Below are positions 1-8,557 of a stretch of 64,000 nt of DNA, piece after piece (the stretch's first letter is position 1; each line of letters starts with the position of its first letter). The DNA is from Pseudomonas sp. MAG733B (lineage in GTDB: Bacteria > Pseudomonadota > Gammaproteobacteria > Pseudomonadales > Pseudomonadaceae). The notes beneath the pieces are model-generated. The model saw nothing but the letters and a program-made list of their open reading frames with translations, was not told the DNA's origin and searched no databases. The stretch covers positions 2,976,001-3,040,000 of the forward strand of contig NZ_CP145732.1 of assembly GCF_036884845.1 (NCBI RefSeq). Direction: 5' to 3'. The translations under genes and the position numbers were made by a program.

Positions 1-866
1 AGCAAAGTGAAGGCCGGTGAACTCTGGCGTCGGCTCGGATAGTAGAGGTGATAGCCAGAGAACGGCTCGCACCAGTCGGCCAGCACGCGAATCAATCGAC
101 CTTGCGCGACATGTTCCTGCACCAGATCTTCCGGCATATAGGCCAATCCCAACCCCTGAAGGGCAGCCTCCAGGCGCATGGCGATGTTGTTGAACACCAG
201 TTGTCCTTCGACTCGCACCTTCAGCTCCTGCCCGTTCTTTTCGAACTCCCAAAGGTACAGACCACCGTAGGTGGGCATGCGCAAAGTGATGCCGTTGTGC
301 CCCGTCAAATCGCCCGGAACGACAGGTTTCGAATACCGGGCGAAGTATGCCGGGGAGCCGACAACCGCCATGCGCATGTCGGGACCGATGCGCATCGCGA
401 TCATGTCCTTGGCGACCTGCTCGCCCAACCGTACTCCAGCGTCGAAGCCTTGCGCGACGATGTCGGTCAGGCCGTAGTCGACGATGATTTCGATACTGAG
501 ATCCGGGTTGTCGGGCAGCACCTTCGCGAGCACGGGATGCAGGATGGTAATCGCCGAATGCTCGCCCGCGGTAATGCGCAATTTGCCTGCCGGCTTGTCA
601 CGGAATTCGCTGAGCAATGCCAGTTCTGTATCGATCTCTTCGAAGCGGGGAGCGATCACCTGCAGCAAATGTTCGCCTGCTTCTGTGGCGGACACACTGC
701 GCGTGGTGCGAGCCAGCAGCCGGACACCCAGGCGTTCTTCCAGTTGGCGCATGGCACGGCTCAAAGCAGGTTGCGACATGCCCAGTCTGGCGGCAGCGCG
801 AGTGAAACTGCGCTCCTGTGCGACGGCGGCAAAAATTGCGAGCTGGTCGTAGCTTTCTGCGGTCAT
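1..866 (-). CDS. LysR-family transcriptional regulator, 3' end cut by window edge
   Basis: The gene starts with ATG at 866 and stays open to base 1, giving about 288 residues. That is nearly the usual LysR length of about 300, so only the last few residues are missing. The N-terminal winged helix-turn-helix is clear (LGMSQPALSRAMRQLEERLG around residues 28-47), followed by the substrate-binding-like effector domain (e.g. VDYGLTDIVAQGFDAGVRLG). It ends near a PSRRQ motif typical of the C-terminal end of this family. It is transcribed leftwards, so its likely targets lie outside the window. Effector unknown. Confidence 0.9.
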   Translation of the reverse strand, partial: MTAESYDQLAIFAAVAQERSFTRAAARLGMSQPALSRAMRQLEERLGVRLLARTTRSVSATEAGEHLLQVIAPRFEEIDTELALLSEFRDKPAGKLRITAGEHSAITILHPVLAKVLPDNPDLSIEIIVDYGLTDIVAQGFDAGVRLGEQVAKDMIAMRIGPDMRMAVVGSPAYFARYSKPVVPGDLTGHNGITLRMPTYGGLYLWEFEKNGQELKVRVEGQLVFNNIAMRLEAALQGLGLAYMPEDLVQEHVAQGRLIRVLADWCEPFSGYHLYYPSRRQSSPAFTL

Positions 867-1062
867 TAATACGCTCCTGGTATGAACCGTAAGCGATTAT
901 GCCGATAAAGTCGTCACTCAAACATCAGGCAAAAAAAAGCCGCCTATGAAGGCAGCAATAAAAAAGCACGCGGTGTATGGCGTGAGTATTGCGGCAACCA
1001 GGTTACAGAGTGATGACAGCGATTGTGCGCCCGCATCAAGGCGCACAATCGAGCCTGCGCCC

Positions 1063-1980
1063 TCAGTACATCTGCGGCACGATGATTTCCGGTGGCGTCG
1101 GGCTGCGCGAATAGTCTTCCTGGCGCAGGCGTTCGGGCAGTTCGATCACCGGTAATTCGACTTCTTCATAGGGCATTTGCCCGAGCAGGTGATGGATGCA
1201 GTTGAGCCGGGCCTTTTTCTTGTCGTCGGCTTGCACCACCCACCACGGCGCTTCGGCGATGTGGGTGCGGTCGAGCATGATTTCCTTGGCCTTGGTGTAG
1301 GCCTCCCAGCGTCGGCGGGACTCAAGGTCCATGGGGCTGAGTTTCCATTGCTTGAGCGGGTCATGGATGCGGCTGAGAAAGCGCAAATGCTGTTCCTGGT
1401 CGGAGATCGAGAACCAGTATTTGATCAACTGGATGCCGGAGCGGGCGAGCATCCGTTCGAATTCAGGCACGGTGCGGAAGAACTCTTCGTATTGGTCCTC
1501 GTTGCAGAACCCCATGACTTGCTCGACGCCTGCGCGGTTGTACCAGCTGCGGTCGAACAACACGATTTCACCCGCCGCCGGCAGGTGCGAAACGTAGCGC
1601 TGAAAGTACCACTGGGTGCGTTCGCGGTCGTTGGGGGCGGGCAGGGCGGCGACACGGCAGACCCGAGGATTGAGGCGCTGGGTGATGCGCTTGATCACGC
1701 CGCCTTTGCCCGCCGCATCGCGCCCTTCGAACAGGATCACCACCTTGTGCCCGGTCTTCACCACCCAACTCTGCAACTTCACCAGCTCACCTTGCAGGCG
1801 GAACAGCTCGCTGAAGTAACGGCGACGTTCCTGCCTTTCCGGGCTCTCGCCGAGATGATCATCGAACAGTGCTTCGAGGTCGTGATCGTCCTCCAGCAAC
1901 TCCAGCTCCAGTTCTTCGTCGCTGTGATCGAGCAGTTCGCGGTGGATGCGTTGCATCAGGGTGTCGTTGGTCAACAGCAT
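1063..1980 (-). CDS. ppk2: PPK2-family polyphosphate kinase
   Basis: A 305-residue protein that by family transfers phosphate between polyphosphate and a nucleoside diphosphate, class I PPK2 being single-domain. The Walker A loop GRDAAGKGG lies near residues 86-94 and the Walker B/lid region FDRSWYNRAGVEQVMGFC near 141-158. The N-terminal 20-45 residues are strongly acidic (EELELELLEDDHD). Length fits a single-domain PPK2. It is divergent from a Ppx/GppA gene starting at 2170, which suggests a polyphosphate synthesis/degradation pair. Substrate preference (GDP or ADP) cannot be read from the sequence. Confidence 0.93.
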   Translation of the reverse strand: MLLTNDTLMQRIHRELLDHSDEELELELLEDDHDLEALFDDHLGESPERQERRRYFSELFRLQGELVKLQSWVVKTGHKVVILFEGRDAAGKGGVIKRITQRLNPRVCRVAALPAPNDRERTQWYFQRYVSHLPAAGEIVLFDRSWYNRAGVEQVMGFCNEDQYEEFFRTVPEFERMLARSGIQLIKYWFSISDQEQHLRFLSRIHDPLKQWKLSPMDLESRRRWEAYTKAKEIMLDRTHIAEAPWWVVQADDKKKARLNCIHHLLGQMPYEEVELPVIELPERLRQEDYSRSPTPPEIIVPQMY

Positions 1981-2169
1981 GGTCAGAACTCCCGACGAAG
2001 TTGGAAGTGCCCATGCTAGGCCCGCGCATGTGACGACGTGGTGACGAACAGGTGATGGCGAAATTCATCGGCCTGTCATCGTCGTGTCACTGAGCGCATG
2101 GCAGGATCGGCGCAAACCGCCCTGCGGCACGCCATTCGCAGGCCGATGAAACTGCCGGGAATCCCCACC

Positions 2170-3105
2170 ATGAAAGGTGACAGCTCTCTGTTTGCGGCCA
2201 TTGACCTGGGCTCCAATGCGTTTCGCCTGATGATCGGCCAGCCAGTCAAACGCAACCGCCAGATGATGATTCAGGAAGTCAAAACCCTGCGCGAACCCGT
2301 GCGCCTGGCCGAAGGGTTTCAGGGTGGGGCACTAGACGAAATGGCGCTGGATCGGGGGTGGCAGGCGCTGGCGCGATTCGGCAAGAAACTGCGCGGCTTC
2401 GAGGCCGGGCGAGTGCGGGCGGTGGCGACCAGCGCCGTGCGTGAAGCTGACAATGCGCAATTGTTCCTGGCCAGCGCCGAACGCCACTTGGGGTTTCGAA
2501 TTGACGTGATCTCGGGGCAGGAAGAAGCGCAACTGGTGTACGCCGGTGTCGCCCATACCAACCCCGGTTCAGAGAGCATGCGACTGGTGGTGGATATCGG
2601 CGGCGGATCCACCGAATTGATTCTGGGGCGCGGCCCTCAGTTGCTCGTCACCGAGAGTATTGCGATTGGCAGCGGCACCTTTGGGGCGCGTTATTTTGCG
2701 GGCGGCAGCATCACCGCCCAGGCGCTGCTTGAGGCCGAACGGGTCGCGACGCTTGAGTTCGACAAGGTTGCCCGTCGTTATCGCGCTCAGGGTTGGCAGC
2801 AGACCATTGGCTCTTCAGGCACCGCGCGCATGCTGGCCAAGATCCTCAATGCCAATGGGTTGAACGACTTTGGAGAAACCGGCATCACCTACAGCGGACT
2901 GCTGCGCCTGTCGCTGCGTTTGCTGGAAGTCGGGCATGTCAAAAAGCTGCGGTTGTCGGGTCTGCAAACTCATCGCCTGAGCAGTTTGCCGGGCGGGTTG
3001 GTATTGATGCTGGCGGCGTTCAAGGTCTTCGGCATTGCACACATGACGCCTTCCGAGCCGGGTTTGCGATTCGGCGTTCTACACGGGCTGATGTCCAGAC
3101 ACTGA
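2170..3105 (+). CDS. Ppx/GppA-family phosphatase (exopolyphosphatase-like)
   Basis: About 311 residues, matching the catalytic half of Ppx/GppA proteins (ASKHA fold); the C-terminal HD extension of full-length Ppx is absent. The phosphate-1 loop AAIDLGSNAFRLMIG is at the N-terminus, the catalytic-region ATSAVREADN follows, and phosphate-2 VVDIGGGSTELILG lies near residue 145. The frame extends upstream to 2098, with another ATG at 2146; I chose 2170 because the conserved fold begins directly after it, and no start has a strong ribosome binding site. Divergent from ppk2. It could hydrolyse polyphosphate or pppGpp; short forms in Pseudomonas are usually called exopolyphosphatase. Confidence 0.88.
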   Translation: MKGDSSLFAAIDLGSNAFRLMIGQPVKRNRQMMIQEVKTLREPVRLAEGFQGGALDEMALDRGWQALARFGKKLRGFEAGRVRAVATSAVREADNAQLFLASAERHLGFRIDVISGQEEAQLVYAGVAHTNPGSESMRLVVDIGGGSTELILGRGPQLLVTESIAIGSGTFGARYFAGGSITAQALLEAERVATLEFDKVARRYRAQGWQQTIGSSGTARMLAKILNANGLNDFGETGITYSGLLRLSLRLLEVGHVKKLRLSGLQTHRLSSLPGGLVLMLAAFKVFGIAHMTPSEPGLRFGVLHGLMSRH

Positions 3106-3123
3106 TTTCATTGCAATCTCCCG

Positions 3124-3690
3124 TCAGCGTCCAGCCGCTGCATCCGCCAATGCAGTGACCACCTGTTTCTCGATTTCCTTTTCATCCAGCCCACGTCCGA
3201 AATGCTTGAGGTAGCGGCCCTGGCTATCGATTAAAAACAGGATGGTCGAGTGGTCCATCATGTACTCCCCGGGTTTGTCCCCGGTCGGCACTTTCTTGTA
3301 GTACACATGATAGGCATCGGTGATGCGGGTGATCTCTTGCGGCGAACCGGTCAGGCCGACGAAGTCGCTGGCGAAATACTTCACGTATTCCTTGAGCCTT
3401 TTCGGCGTGTCCCGTTCCGGGTCGATGGTCACGAAGATCGGCCGCAAGCTGATGCCTTGCTGCTGTTGCAGTTGCCGGCTGATGCGGGCCATTTTCGCCA
3501 AGTCAGTCGGGCAGATTGCCGGGCAGGTCATGAACCCGAAGTACAGCAAAGCCGGCTCGCCAAAACTGCGTTCGGTGACGCGCTGGCCATTCTGGTTGGT
3601 CAACTGGAACGGCCCGCCGATATCGGTGCGGGTCGCAGCCGTCGAACTCGCTGCCATTGCTGCGACTAGCAGCGCCATTAGCCACTTCAT
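3124..3690 (-). CDS. SCO1/SenC-family copper chaperone/thioredoxin-like protein
   Basis: 188 residues with a signal peptide (MKWLMALLVAAMAASSTAA) and a thioredoxin-like SCO fold. The copper-binding pair is in CPAICPTDL (CxxxC) and the third ligand histidine in MMDHSTILFLID. SCO proteins deliver copper or reduce thiols at the CuA site of cytochrome oxidase and at other periplasmic copper sites. It is the last gene of a three-gene operon, starting 3 bp after the stop of the outer-membrane barrel gene and downstream of a multicopper oxidase. That context favours general periplasmic copper handling over a cytochrome-oxidase-specific role. Confidence 0.92.
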   Translation of the reverse strand: MKWLMALLVAAMAASSTAATRTDIGGPFQLTNQNGQRVTERSFGEPALLYFGFMTCPAICPTDLAKMARISRQLQQQQGISLRPIFVTIDPERDTPKRLKEYVKYFASDFVGLTGSPQEITRITDAYHVYYKKVPTGDKPGEYMMDHSTILFLIDSQGRYLKHFGRGLDEKEIEKQVVTALADAAAGR

Positions 3691-3693
3691 GGC

Positions 3694-4830
3694 TCAGTAC
3701 CCTCCCGAATAGGTCAACGCCAGGCCCACCAGTTCGGACATCTGGCCGTCCTCTTTCTGGGTGCCGGCGGACAAGCCAAGTTTGATCTGGCCGGTGATGT
3801 TGTAGGTCACGCTCAACTCGTTGAGGTAGTCCTGGTGATCCGCGCCCCCGGTCGATTCGCGATGTTTGTCGGTACGCGTCGCACCCAGCGCCCAGTCGCC
3901 AAAATCGAAGGTCAGCGAGGTGGTCAGGTAGCGGGTGTCGTTGCCCTTGATGCCGTCCTCGTTGTCGACATCGGCGAATTCGACGAAGGGCACGATATCG
4001 AAATAACGCCCCGCCAGCGTCGGCTCAAGATCGGTGCTCGGCGCATAGGCCCAGATGTAGCGGGCCGAGGCGATCTTGATGGTTTCATCGTCTTCGCCTG
4101 GTGGATCGGGCTGCGTCTCGTCTTCGGCCTTTTTGTTGAACATATAACCGGCCTGCATTTCCAGATAAGGCACCGCCGGAATCGCTATCCAGTTCACCGT
4201 CACCGCATAGGAATCGAGCTTGCCGGTATTCGATGGACCGCCATCGCTGCGCTGCAACTTCTCGCCATGGCGCAGGTACGGCCGACCGAGAAACGAATTG
4301 TCCGCGGTGTACACGCTCAGGTTGGGTTCGATCATCCCCAGCTTCTGGTCGAAAAAGCGGTACGCCACTGTGCCACCGAGCATGCCGTCGAGGTCGTAGG
4401 TGGCGACGTAATCATTGGTGTAGAGGCCGGGCGCCTGGTCCTGCGCGCGACCGAACGGCACATGGTATTTGCCGACCGAAAAGGCCGAGTTGGCGTTGTT
4501 CTGGTAGTAGTTGAGGTCGTTGATCACCAGCCCCACGTCTTCGAAGAAACGCTTTTGCCCAGGCTCTGGCCCTGCGACGGGATTGATCTCGGTGGCCAGC
4601 TGGATCTGCTGATCATGGGTAAAGCGAAAGTAGAACGTGGTGTTGATGTCCGGGTACGCGTCCCCGGTGTTGCGATTGCCGCCCTGGGGCGAATCGCCAT
4701 GCGTGTGGTCATATTGAAAGGTCGCGTCGTAATCCATGCCGACGTTGGGGTATTGCCCGTCATCAGCCAGCGTCGATTCAACGGCGCACACCGATCCCAC
4801 CAACAACACAGCCAAGCGATAGTTGTACAT
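3694..4830 (-). CDS. Putative outer-membrane beta-barrel/porin-like protein
   Basis: 378 residues with a signal peptide (cleavage probably after STLA) and no cytoplasmic-type domain. The mature part shows alternating aromatic/polar strands (TTFYFRFTHDQQIQLATEI, YNITGQIKLGLSAGTQKED), and strands recur up to the C-terminus, as in outer-membrane barrels. I do not recognise a named family. It lies 12 bp downstream of a multicopper oxidase and 3 bp upstream of an SCO gene, so the operon suggests a copper-associated channel or surface protein. That role is inference from position. Confidence 0.7.
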   Translation of the reverse strand: MYNYRLAVLLVGSVCAVESTLADDGQYPNVGMDYDATFQYDHTHGDSPQGGNRNTGDAYPDINTTFYFRFTHDQQIQLATEINPVAGPEPGQKRFFEDVGLVINDLNYYQNNANSAFSVGKYHVPFGRAQDQAPGLYTNDYVATYDLDGMLGGTVAYRFFDQKLGMIEPNLSVYTADNSFLGRPYLRHGEKLQRSDGGPSNTGKLDSYAVTVNWIAIPAVPYLEMQAGYMFNKKAEDETQPDPPGEDDETIKIASARYIWAYAPSTDLEPTLAGRYFDIVPFVEFADVDNEDGIKGNDTRYLTTSLTFDFGDWALGATRTDKHRESTGGADHQDYLNELSVTYNITGQIKLGLSAGTQKEDGQMSELVGLALTYSGGY

Positions 4831-4842
4831 GGCGTGCCCCCC

Positions 4843-6384
4843 TTAGTTGATCAGCGGTTTCAGCGGGCTGGACGCTTTCGGGTCCTGTCCGGTGTTGCGC
4901 AGGTAGGAGCACAACTGGTTGTTTTCACCGTACAGCCCGCCCAGGGGTTCGAGCTTTACCGCCTGCTCGTAGTCCTCCGGCTTGACCACCTGAATCGCCT
5001 GCATCATGCCGCCGTCCTCGTGTTCGAGGATGTGGCAGTGGTAGACGAACTTGCCGAGGATCACCGGATCGCGAAAGGGGATTCGCACGGTGATCGAACC
5101 TGTTGCGGGAATGAACACGTTGTCCCGATAGCCGCTGAACTGCACCGGTTTGCCGTTGATCTCGGTGACCTGGAAATCCACTTGGTGAATGTGGAACTGG
5201 TGCAACTCCTGGGACGGGTTGAACAGCCGCCATTCTTCGACATCACCGAGCTTGACCGTGGTGTTGACCCGGTCCAGCTCAAAGCGTGTGCCGTTGATCA
5301 GGAACGCATTGGGGTCGGTGTCCGAATCCTGAAAAGCAAACTGGCGCGTCTTGTTCACCGCGATCTTGCTGAAGTCTTCGGCCGGCGGATAGGCGCTGGT
5401 GATCTGTTTGGTCGCCACCTGTTGGCCGCTTGAACGCAGGATCGCCAACTTGGCCATCGGGTACTGATCGCCCGCCGGCCCGGTGTTGCCGGAACCGGTT
5501 TCGACTTCGTACGAACCCGCCGGAGGCCCGACCACCAATACACTGAAACGCGCCGACGGCCCGATCAGCACCTGATCGGCGTCGACCCTGCGCGTCACCG
5601 TGTTGCCGTCACGGGACAACACCTGCATCGACTGGCCGTTGATGCGAATCCGGAAGTATTGGTTGGCGGCAATGTTGATGAAATGCCAGAGCTGGGTTTC
5701 CCCCGGCTTGATGTCGATGGTCGGCACTTCCTGGCCATTGATCGTGCGAATCGACGGGGCGCTGGTGATGATCTCGCTGGCGACTTTGCCGGTCAGGGTT
5801 TTCTGGAAATTACGCAGGACCAGCACTTGTTCCTTGATGCCCTTGAGTTCGGGAAACGGATCGAGCATGCCATCGACCAGGATCGGCCCGGCAATCCCGG
5901 CCGACACCTGACGCTGGGAGCCGCCATGGAAATGACTGTGATACCAGTAGGCACCGGGGCTGTGTGCGAGCGGCAGTTTGACGTTGTATTCGCCCACCTT
6001 GTGAGGCTGGGTCACGCGGAAAATATTGTCGCCTTCGTCCAGGGGCGACACCTGCATGCCGTGGAAGTGCAGGTTGGTGATCTCGTCCATGCGGTTATCC
6101 AGACGGATCGCCATGGTCCCGCCGGGGCGCGTACGAATCAGTGGCGAATCGTAATCGCCGTTGAACACCAGGGAAACGTAACGCTCATTCCCGACGTTGA
6201 CCTGCTGCTCGGCCGCCGTGAGCGTGGCGTGGGTCACGCCGCTGGCATCGTAGGTGAACTCAGGATTCTGGCGCAGAGGTTGGGAGGCGGGCTCAGCAGA
6301 CTGCTGTGTCGCACAACCGCTCAAGGCAAGAGCCGCCAGGCTCGCGCAAAGGGCAAAGGGGCGGACGCTGAAAGCTCTGGGCAT
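4843..6384 (-). CDS. Multicopper oxidase (lipoprotein, laccase/CueO-like)
   Basis: 513 residues. An N-terminal signal ends in the lipobox LSGC, so it is probably a lipoprotein. All four copper-ligand motifs are present: NLHFHGMQ, WYHSHFHGG, HQFHIHQVDF and HCHILEHEDGGMM, the last with the type-1 copper Cys-His-Met set. It should oxidise Cu(I), phenols or metal ions in the periplasm with O2 as acceptor. It is the first gene of the operon with an outer-membrane barrel and an SCO protein. The methionine-rich insert of CueO is not obvious, so a general MCO is the safer call. Confidence 0.93.
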   Translation of the reverse strand: MPRAFSVRPFALCASLAALALSGCATQQSAEPASQPLRQNPEFTYDASGVTHATLTAAEQQVNVGNERYVSLVFNGDYDSPLIRTRPGGTMAIRLDNRMDEITNLHFHGMQVSPLDEGDNIFRVTQPHKVGEYNVKLPLAHSPGAYWYHSHFHGGSQRQVSAGIAGPILVDGMLDPFPELKGIKEQVLVLRNFQKTLTGKVASEIITSAPSIRTINGQEVPTIDIKPGETQLWHFINIAANQYFRIRINGQSMQVLSRDGNTVTRRVDADQVLIGPSARFSVLVVGPPAGSYEVETGSGNTGPAGDQYPMAKLAILRSSGQQVATKQITSAYPPAEDFSKIAVNKTRQFAFQDSDTDPNAFLINGTRFELDRVNTTVKLGDVEEWRLFNPSQELHQFHIHQVDFQVTEINGKPVQFSGYRDNVFIPATGSITVRIPFRDPVILGKFVYHCHILEHEDGGMMQAIQVVKPEDYEQAVKLEPLGGLYGENNQLCSYLRNTGQDPKASSPLKPLIN

Positions 6385-6655
6385 GATCGCGACCTTCGGT
6401 GGCTTGGCGGGGAACTAGCGGGCGTAGTTCGCCTGTGCGTTGCCGAAGGTGATCAACCGTCACCGCGTAATATTAAACGCCACGTTGTATTTGGTATTGA
6501 GTCGTTTTTACGCGCAACTTTTCGAGTGTAGAACAGGAGAAGTGGCGCGCAAGTTTATTGGATCCAGCGTAACTTCCGGGCGATGAACTGCATGTGTTTC
6601 ATTTAAGTAACACAGTTGTTTTCTGTGAGATAAAAGGCACCTTGGTATTGAAACA

Positions 6656-6892
6656 TCAAAGATGTTTTTTCTCTTCCTTATCAAGATGCTTGTCTTCTTT
6701 ATGGCGTTCCTTATCCAGTTCCTTGGCTTCTTTATCGATATCTTTTCCATCGCGATCGACATCTTTGTCCACGTCACGCATGCCATCTCTGACGTCTTTT
6801 GAAACGTCACCTTCCGCATGGGCGATGCCGATATAAGACGTCAGGCCAGCAGATAGCAGCAACGCCACGACCATTGTTTTGAGGATTCGCAT
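6656..6892 (-). CDS. Small exported, highly charged repeat protein
   Basis: 78 residues: a clean signal peptide (MRILKTMVVALLLSAG, cleavage near IAHA) followed by a short mature part made almost only of Asp, Lys, Glu, Arg and His (DVDKDVDRDGKDIDKEAKEL, then a KEDKHLDKEEKKHL tail). The heptad-like alternation suggests an extended helix or coiled coil. No family recognised; a periplasmic stress or metal-binding role is only a guess. It has its own gap on both sides and the local base composition is more AT-rich than its neighbours. Confidence 0.7.
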   Translation of the reverse strand: MRILKTMVVALLLSAGLTSYIGIAHAEGDVSKDVRDGMRDVDKDVDRDGKDIDKEAKELDKERHKEDKHLDKEEKKHL

Positions 6893-6945
6893 TTTGATGG
6901 CTCCTGTTTCGTCAAGCCTGCCGTTTAAACGGGCAGGACAACGAA

Positions 6946-7404
6946 CTAACCCTGGGGCACCACGCGCGCTTCGCTGCCGGCGCCCTCTACATAAACGTTC
7001 ATGCCTTTGGTCAGTGACGGATTGATCGGTTGAGTCACCGAAACCAGTACGCCGCTGTTGGTTCGAACGATGATCTGCTGCGCGTCCTTGGGCTGATCAT
7101 ATTGTTTCTTCTCCGCATAGTTACCGCCGGCCGCACCCGCAAGGGCGCCGGCGACCATCGCAACATCCCGGCCGGTGCCACGCCCGATCAGACTGCCAAG
7201 AGCAACGCCGCCGATACCGCCGAGGATCGCCCCGACGCCACTGTCGTGATTAGTCTGCATCTGAACTTGCGAAATCTGTTCGATCTTGCCCGAGCGAATC
7301 TCCATTTCACCCGCGCCACCGCTCCCGGCATCGACCGCAGCGCAGGCGCAAAGCAATACACTCAACAGCGAAATCGTCAGCCAGGAAGCGAAAGTTTTCA
7401 TCAT
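6946..7404 (-). CDS. Glycine-zipper outer-membrane lipoprotein (SlyB/PcpY-like)
   Basis: About 152 residues from the ATG at 7404, preceded by GGAG at good spacing; an upstream ATG at 7419 lacks one. A signal peptide ends in the lipobox LLCAC. A glycine-zipper stretch follows (GVGAILGGIGGVALGSLIGR, then VAMVAGALAGAAGGNYAEK). The C-terminal part (VRTNSGVLVSVTQPINPSLT) matches the usual tail of this family. Such proteins stabilise the outer membrane and are often stress-induced. Monocistronic as far as can be seen. Confidence 0.88.
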   Translation of the reverse strand: MMKTFASWLTISLLSVLLCACAAVDAGSGGAGEMEIRSGKIEQISQVQMQTNHDSGVGAILGGIGGVALGSLIGRGTGRDVAMVAGALAGAAGGNYAEKKQYDQPKDAQQIIVRTNSGVLVSVTQPINPSLTKGMNVYVEGAGSEARVVPQG

Positions 7405-7557
7405 CGAACTCCATCTCATGAAAGGACTGGGTCAATTGAACGCACTCCATCCACGCTAGACGAAAAAGCCCGGTGCGGTTGAATTCATCATGGCGTGCCG
7501 ACGAAAACCACTTCGAAGTATTGCCGCTATGTCAGCGGTATTGCCGACCTCGGTTTG

Positions 7558-8409
7558 TTAGTCCGGCAGGTTCCCGACCAGCCACTCACAGAAACTCCGT
7601 GCATTGCTCTCACTGTCTCGATGGGTCAACAAAGCCCAGTTCGGCCCACGAATGGTCTGCTCCACCAAGGGCTGCAACAGGCCGTTGGCGCGTGCTTGCC
7701 GACTCAGTAACTGGCTGACCAGCGCGATGCCGAGCCCCGCGCAGGCGGCATCCAGCAATAGGCCAGGATCGGAGAAGTTCAGTCCCTGATCCTGCTGGCC
7801 GACATCGATACCGGCCTCCACCGCCCAATGACTCCAGTCCATTTCCCGTTCGCCATGCAAGGTGGTGCGCTTTTCCTGTGGCTGTGCCAACAGATTCGGA
7901 TGACACGCCGGGTAGAGGCGGTCGGCGCATAAAACCTTGAAGCTGCATTCGGCCTGGGAGCTGATGTCGTCGCGCACCGCGATGTCGATCGTTTGCGTCG
8001 CCATGTCAGGCACTTCGTCGGTGCTGAAAATCCACAGATCGACCTCCGGATGCTGTTGGCGAAAATCGGCCAGACGCGGCAGCAACCAATGGCGGGCGAA
8101 CGCCGGCGTGGTGTTGAGCACCAGTTGATTGGGCTTCTGATATTGCCCCAAGCGTCGAATGCCCACGGCCAGTTGCTGGAGCAGAGCCTGGGTGGTGCTG
8201 AGCAAATCATGCCCGGCATCGGTCAGGCTGACGCTGCGTCCGCTGCGAAAGAACAGCGGTTGTTCGAGGTAAGCCTCAAGGCTGCGGATCTGCTGGCTAA
8301 TGGCCGACTGGGTGAGGTTCAACTCGTCGGCGGCCTTGTGAAAACTGCCCAGCCGCGCGGCGGCTTCAAAGCCGCGAAGCGTGCTCAGTGGCGGCCAGTG
8401 TTTGAGCAT
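7558..8409 (-). CDS. LysR-family regulator (GcvA type), probable regulator of the agmatine operon
   Basis: 283 residues. N-terminal HTH with LNLTQSAISQQIRSLEAYLE near residues 30-49, then the effector domain with a GcvA-type hydrophobic core. It starts 148 bp upstream of, and divergent from, the agmatine deiminase gene at 8558; that arrangement commonly marks the local regulator. No convincing T-N11-A dyad was found in the 148-bp gap, though ATCGTTTGT occurs at 8447. The effector is plausibly agmatine or N-carbamoylputrescine, inferred only from context. Confidence 0.9.
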   Translation of the reverse strand: MLKHWPPLSTLRGFEAAARLGSFHKAADELNLTQSAISQQIRSLEAYLEQPLFFRSGRSVSLTDAGHDLLSTTQALLQQLAVGIRRLGQYQKPNQLVLNTTPAFARHWLLPRLADFRQQHPEVDLWIFSTDEVPDMATQTIDIAVRDDISSQAECSFKVLCADRLYPACHPNLLAQPQEKRTTLHGEREMDWSHWAVEAGIDVGQQDQGLNFSDPGLLLDAACAGLGIALVSQLLSRQARANGLLQPLVEQTIRGPNWALLTHRDSESNARSFCEWLVGNLPD

Positions 8410-8557
8410 ATCGATAAGTTCCTCTAATCAGTTGTCCGCAAAATCCATCGTTTGTTTGCCCGTTTTTACAGCCGTAGCATGCATGCCAACACCGCCAAGG
8501 CGTTTTTCATTGAACACAATGACTTAACTGAAAGGCCGATTTCACCTGGAGAGCATC

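Noticed and set aside
1021..1050. 10-bp perfect inverted repeat GATTGTGCGC / GCGCACAATC as a terminator for ppk2
   Set aside because: No U-tract on the minus strand follows it. It could be a weak terminator or protein site, but I cannot support a call.
3835..5433. 532-codon plus-strand frame antisense to the barrel and multicopper oxidase genes
   Set aside because: The multicopper oxidase motifs are on the other strand; this frame is a high-GC shadow.
8447..8455. ATCGTTTGT before the agmatine operon as a third copy of the 15-nt motif
   Set aside because: Only 9 of 15 bases match and the arm CAAC is absent, so chance is likely. A similar partial hit at 16367 was also left out.
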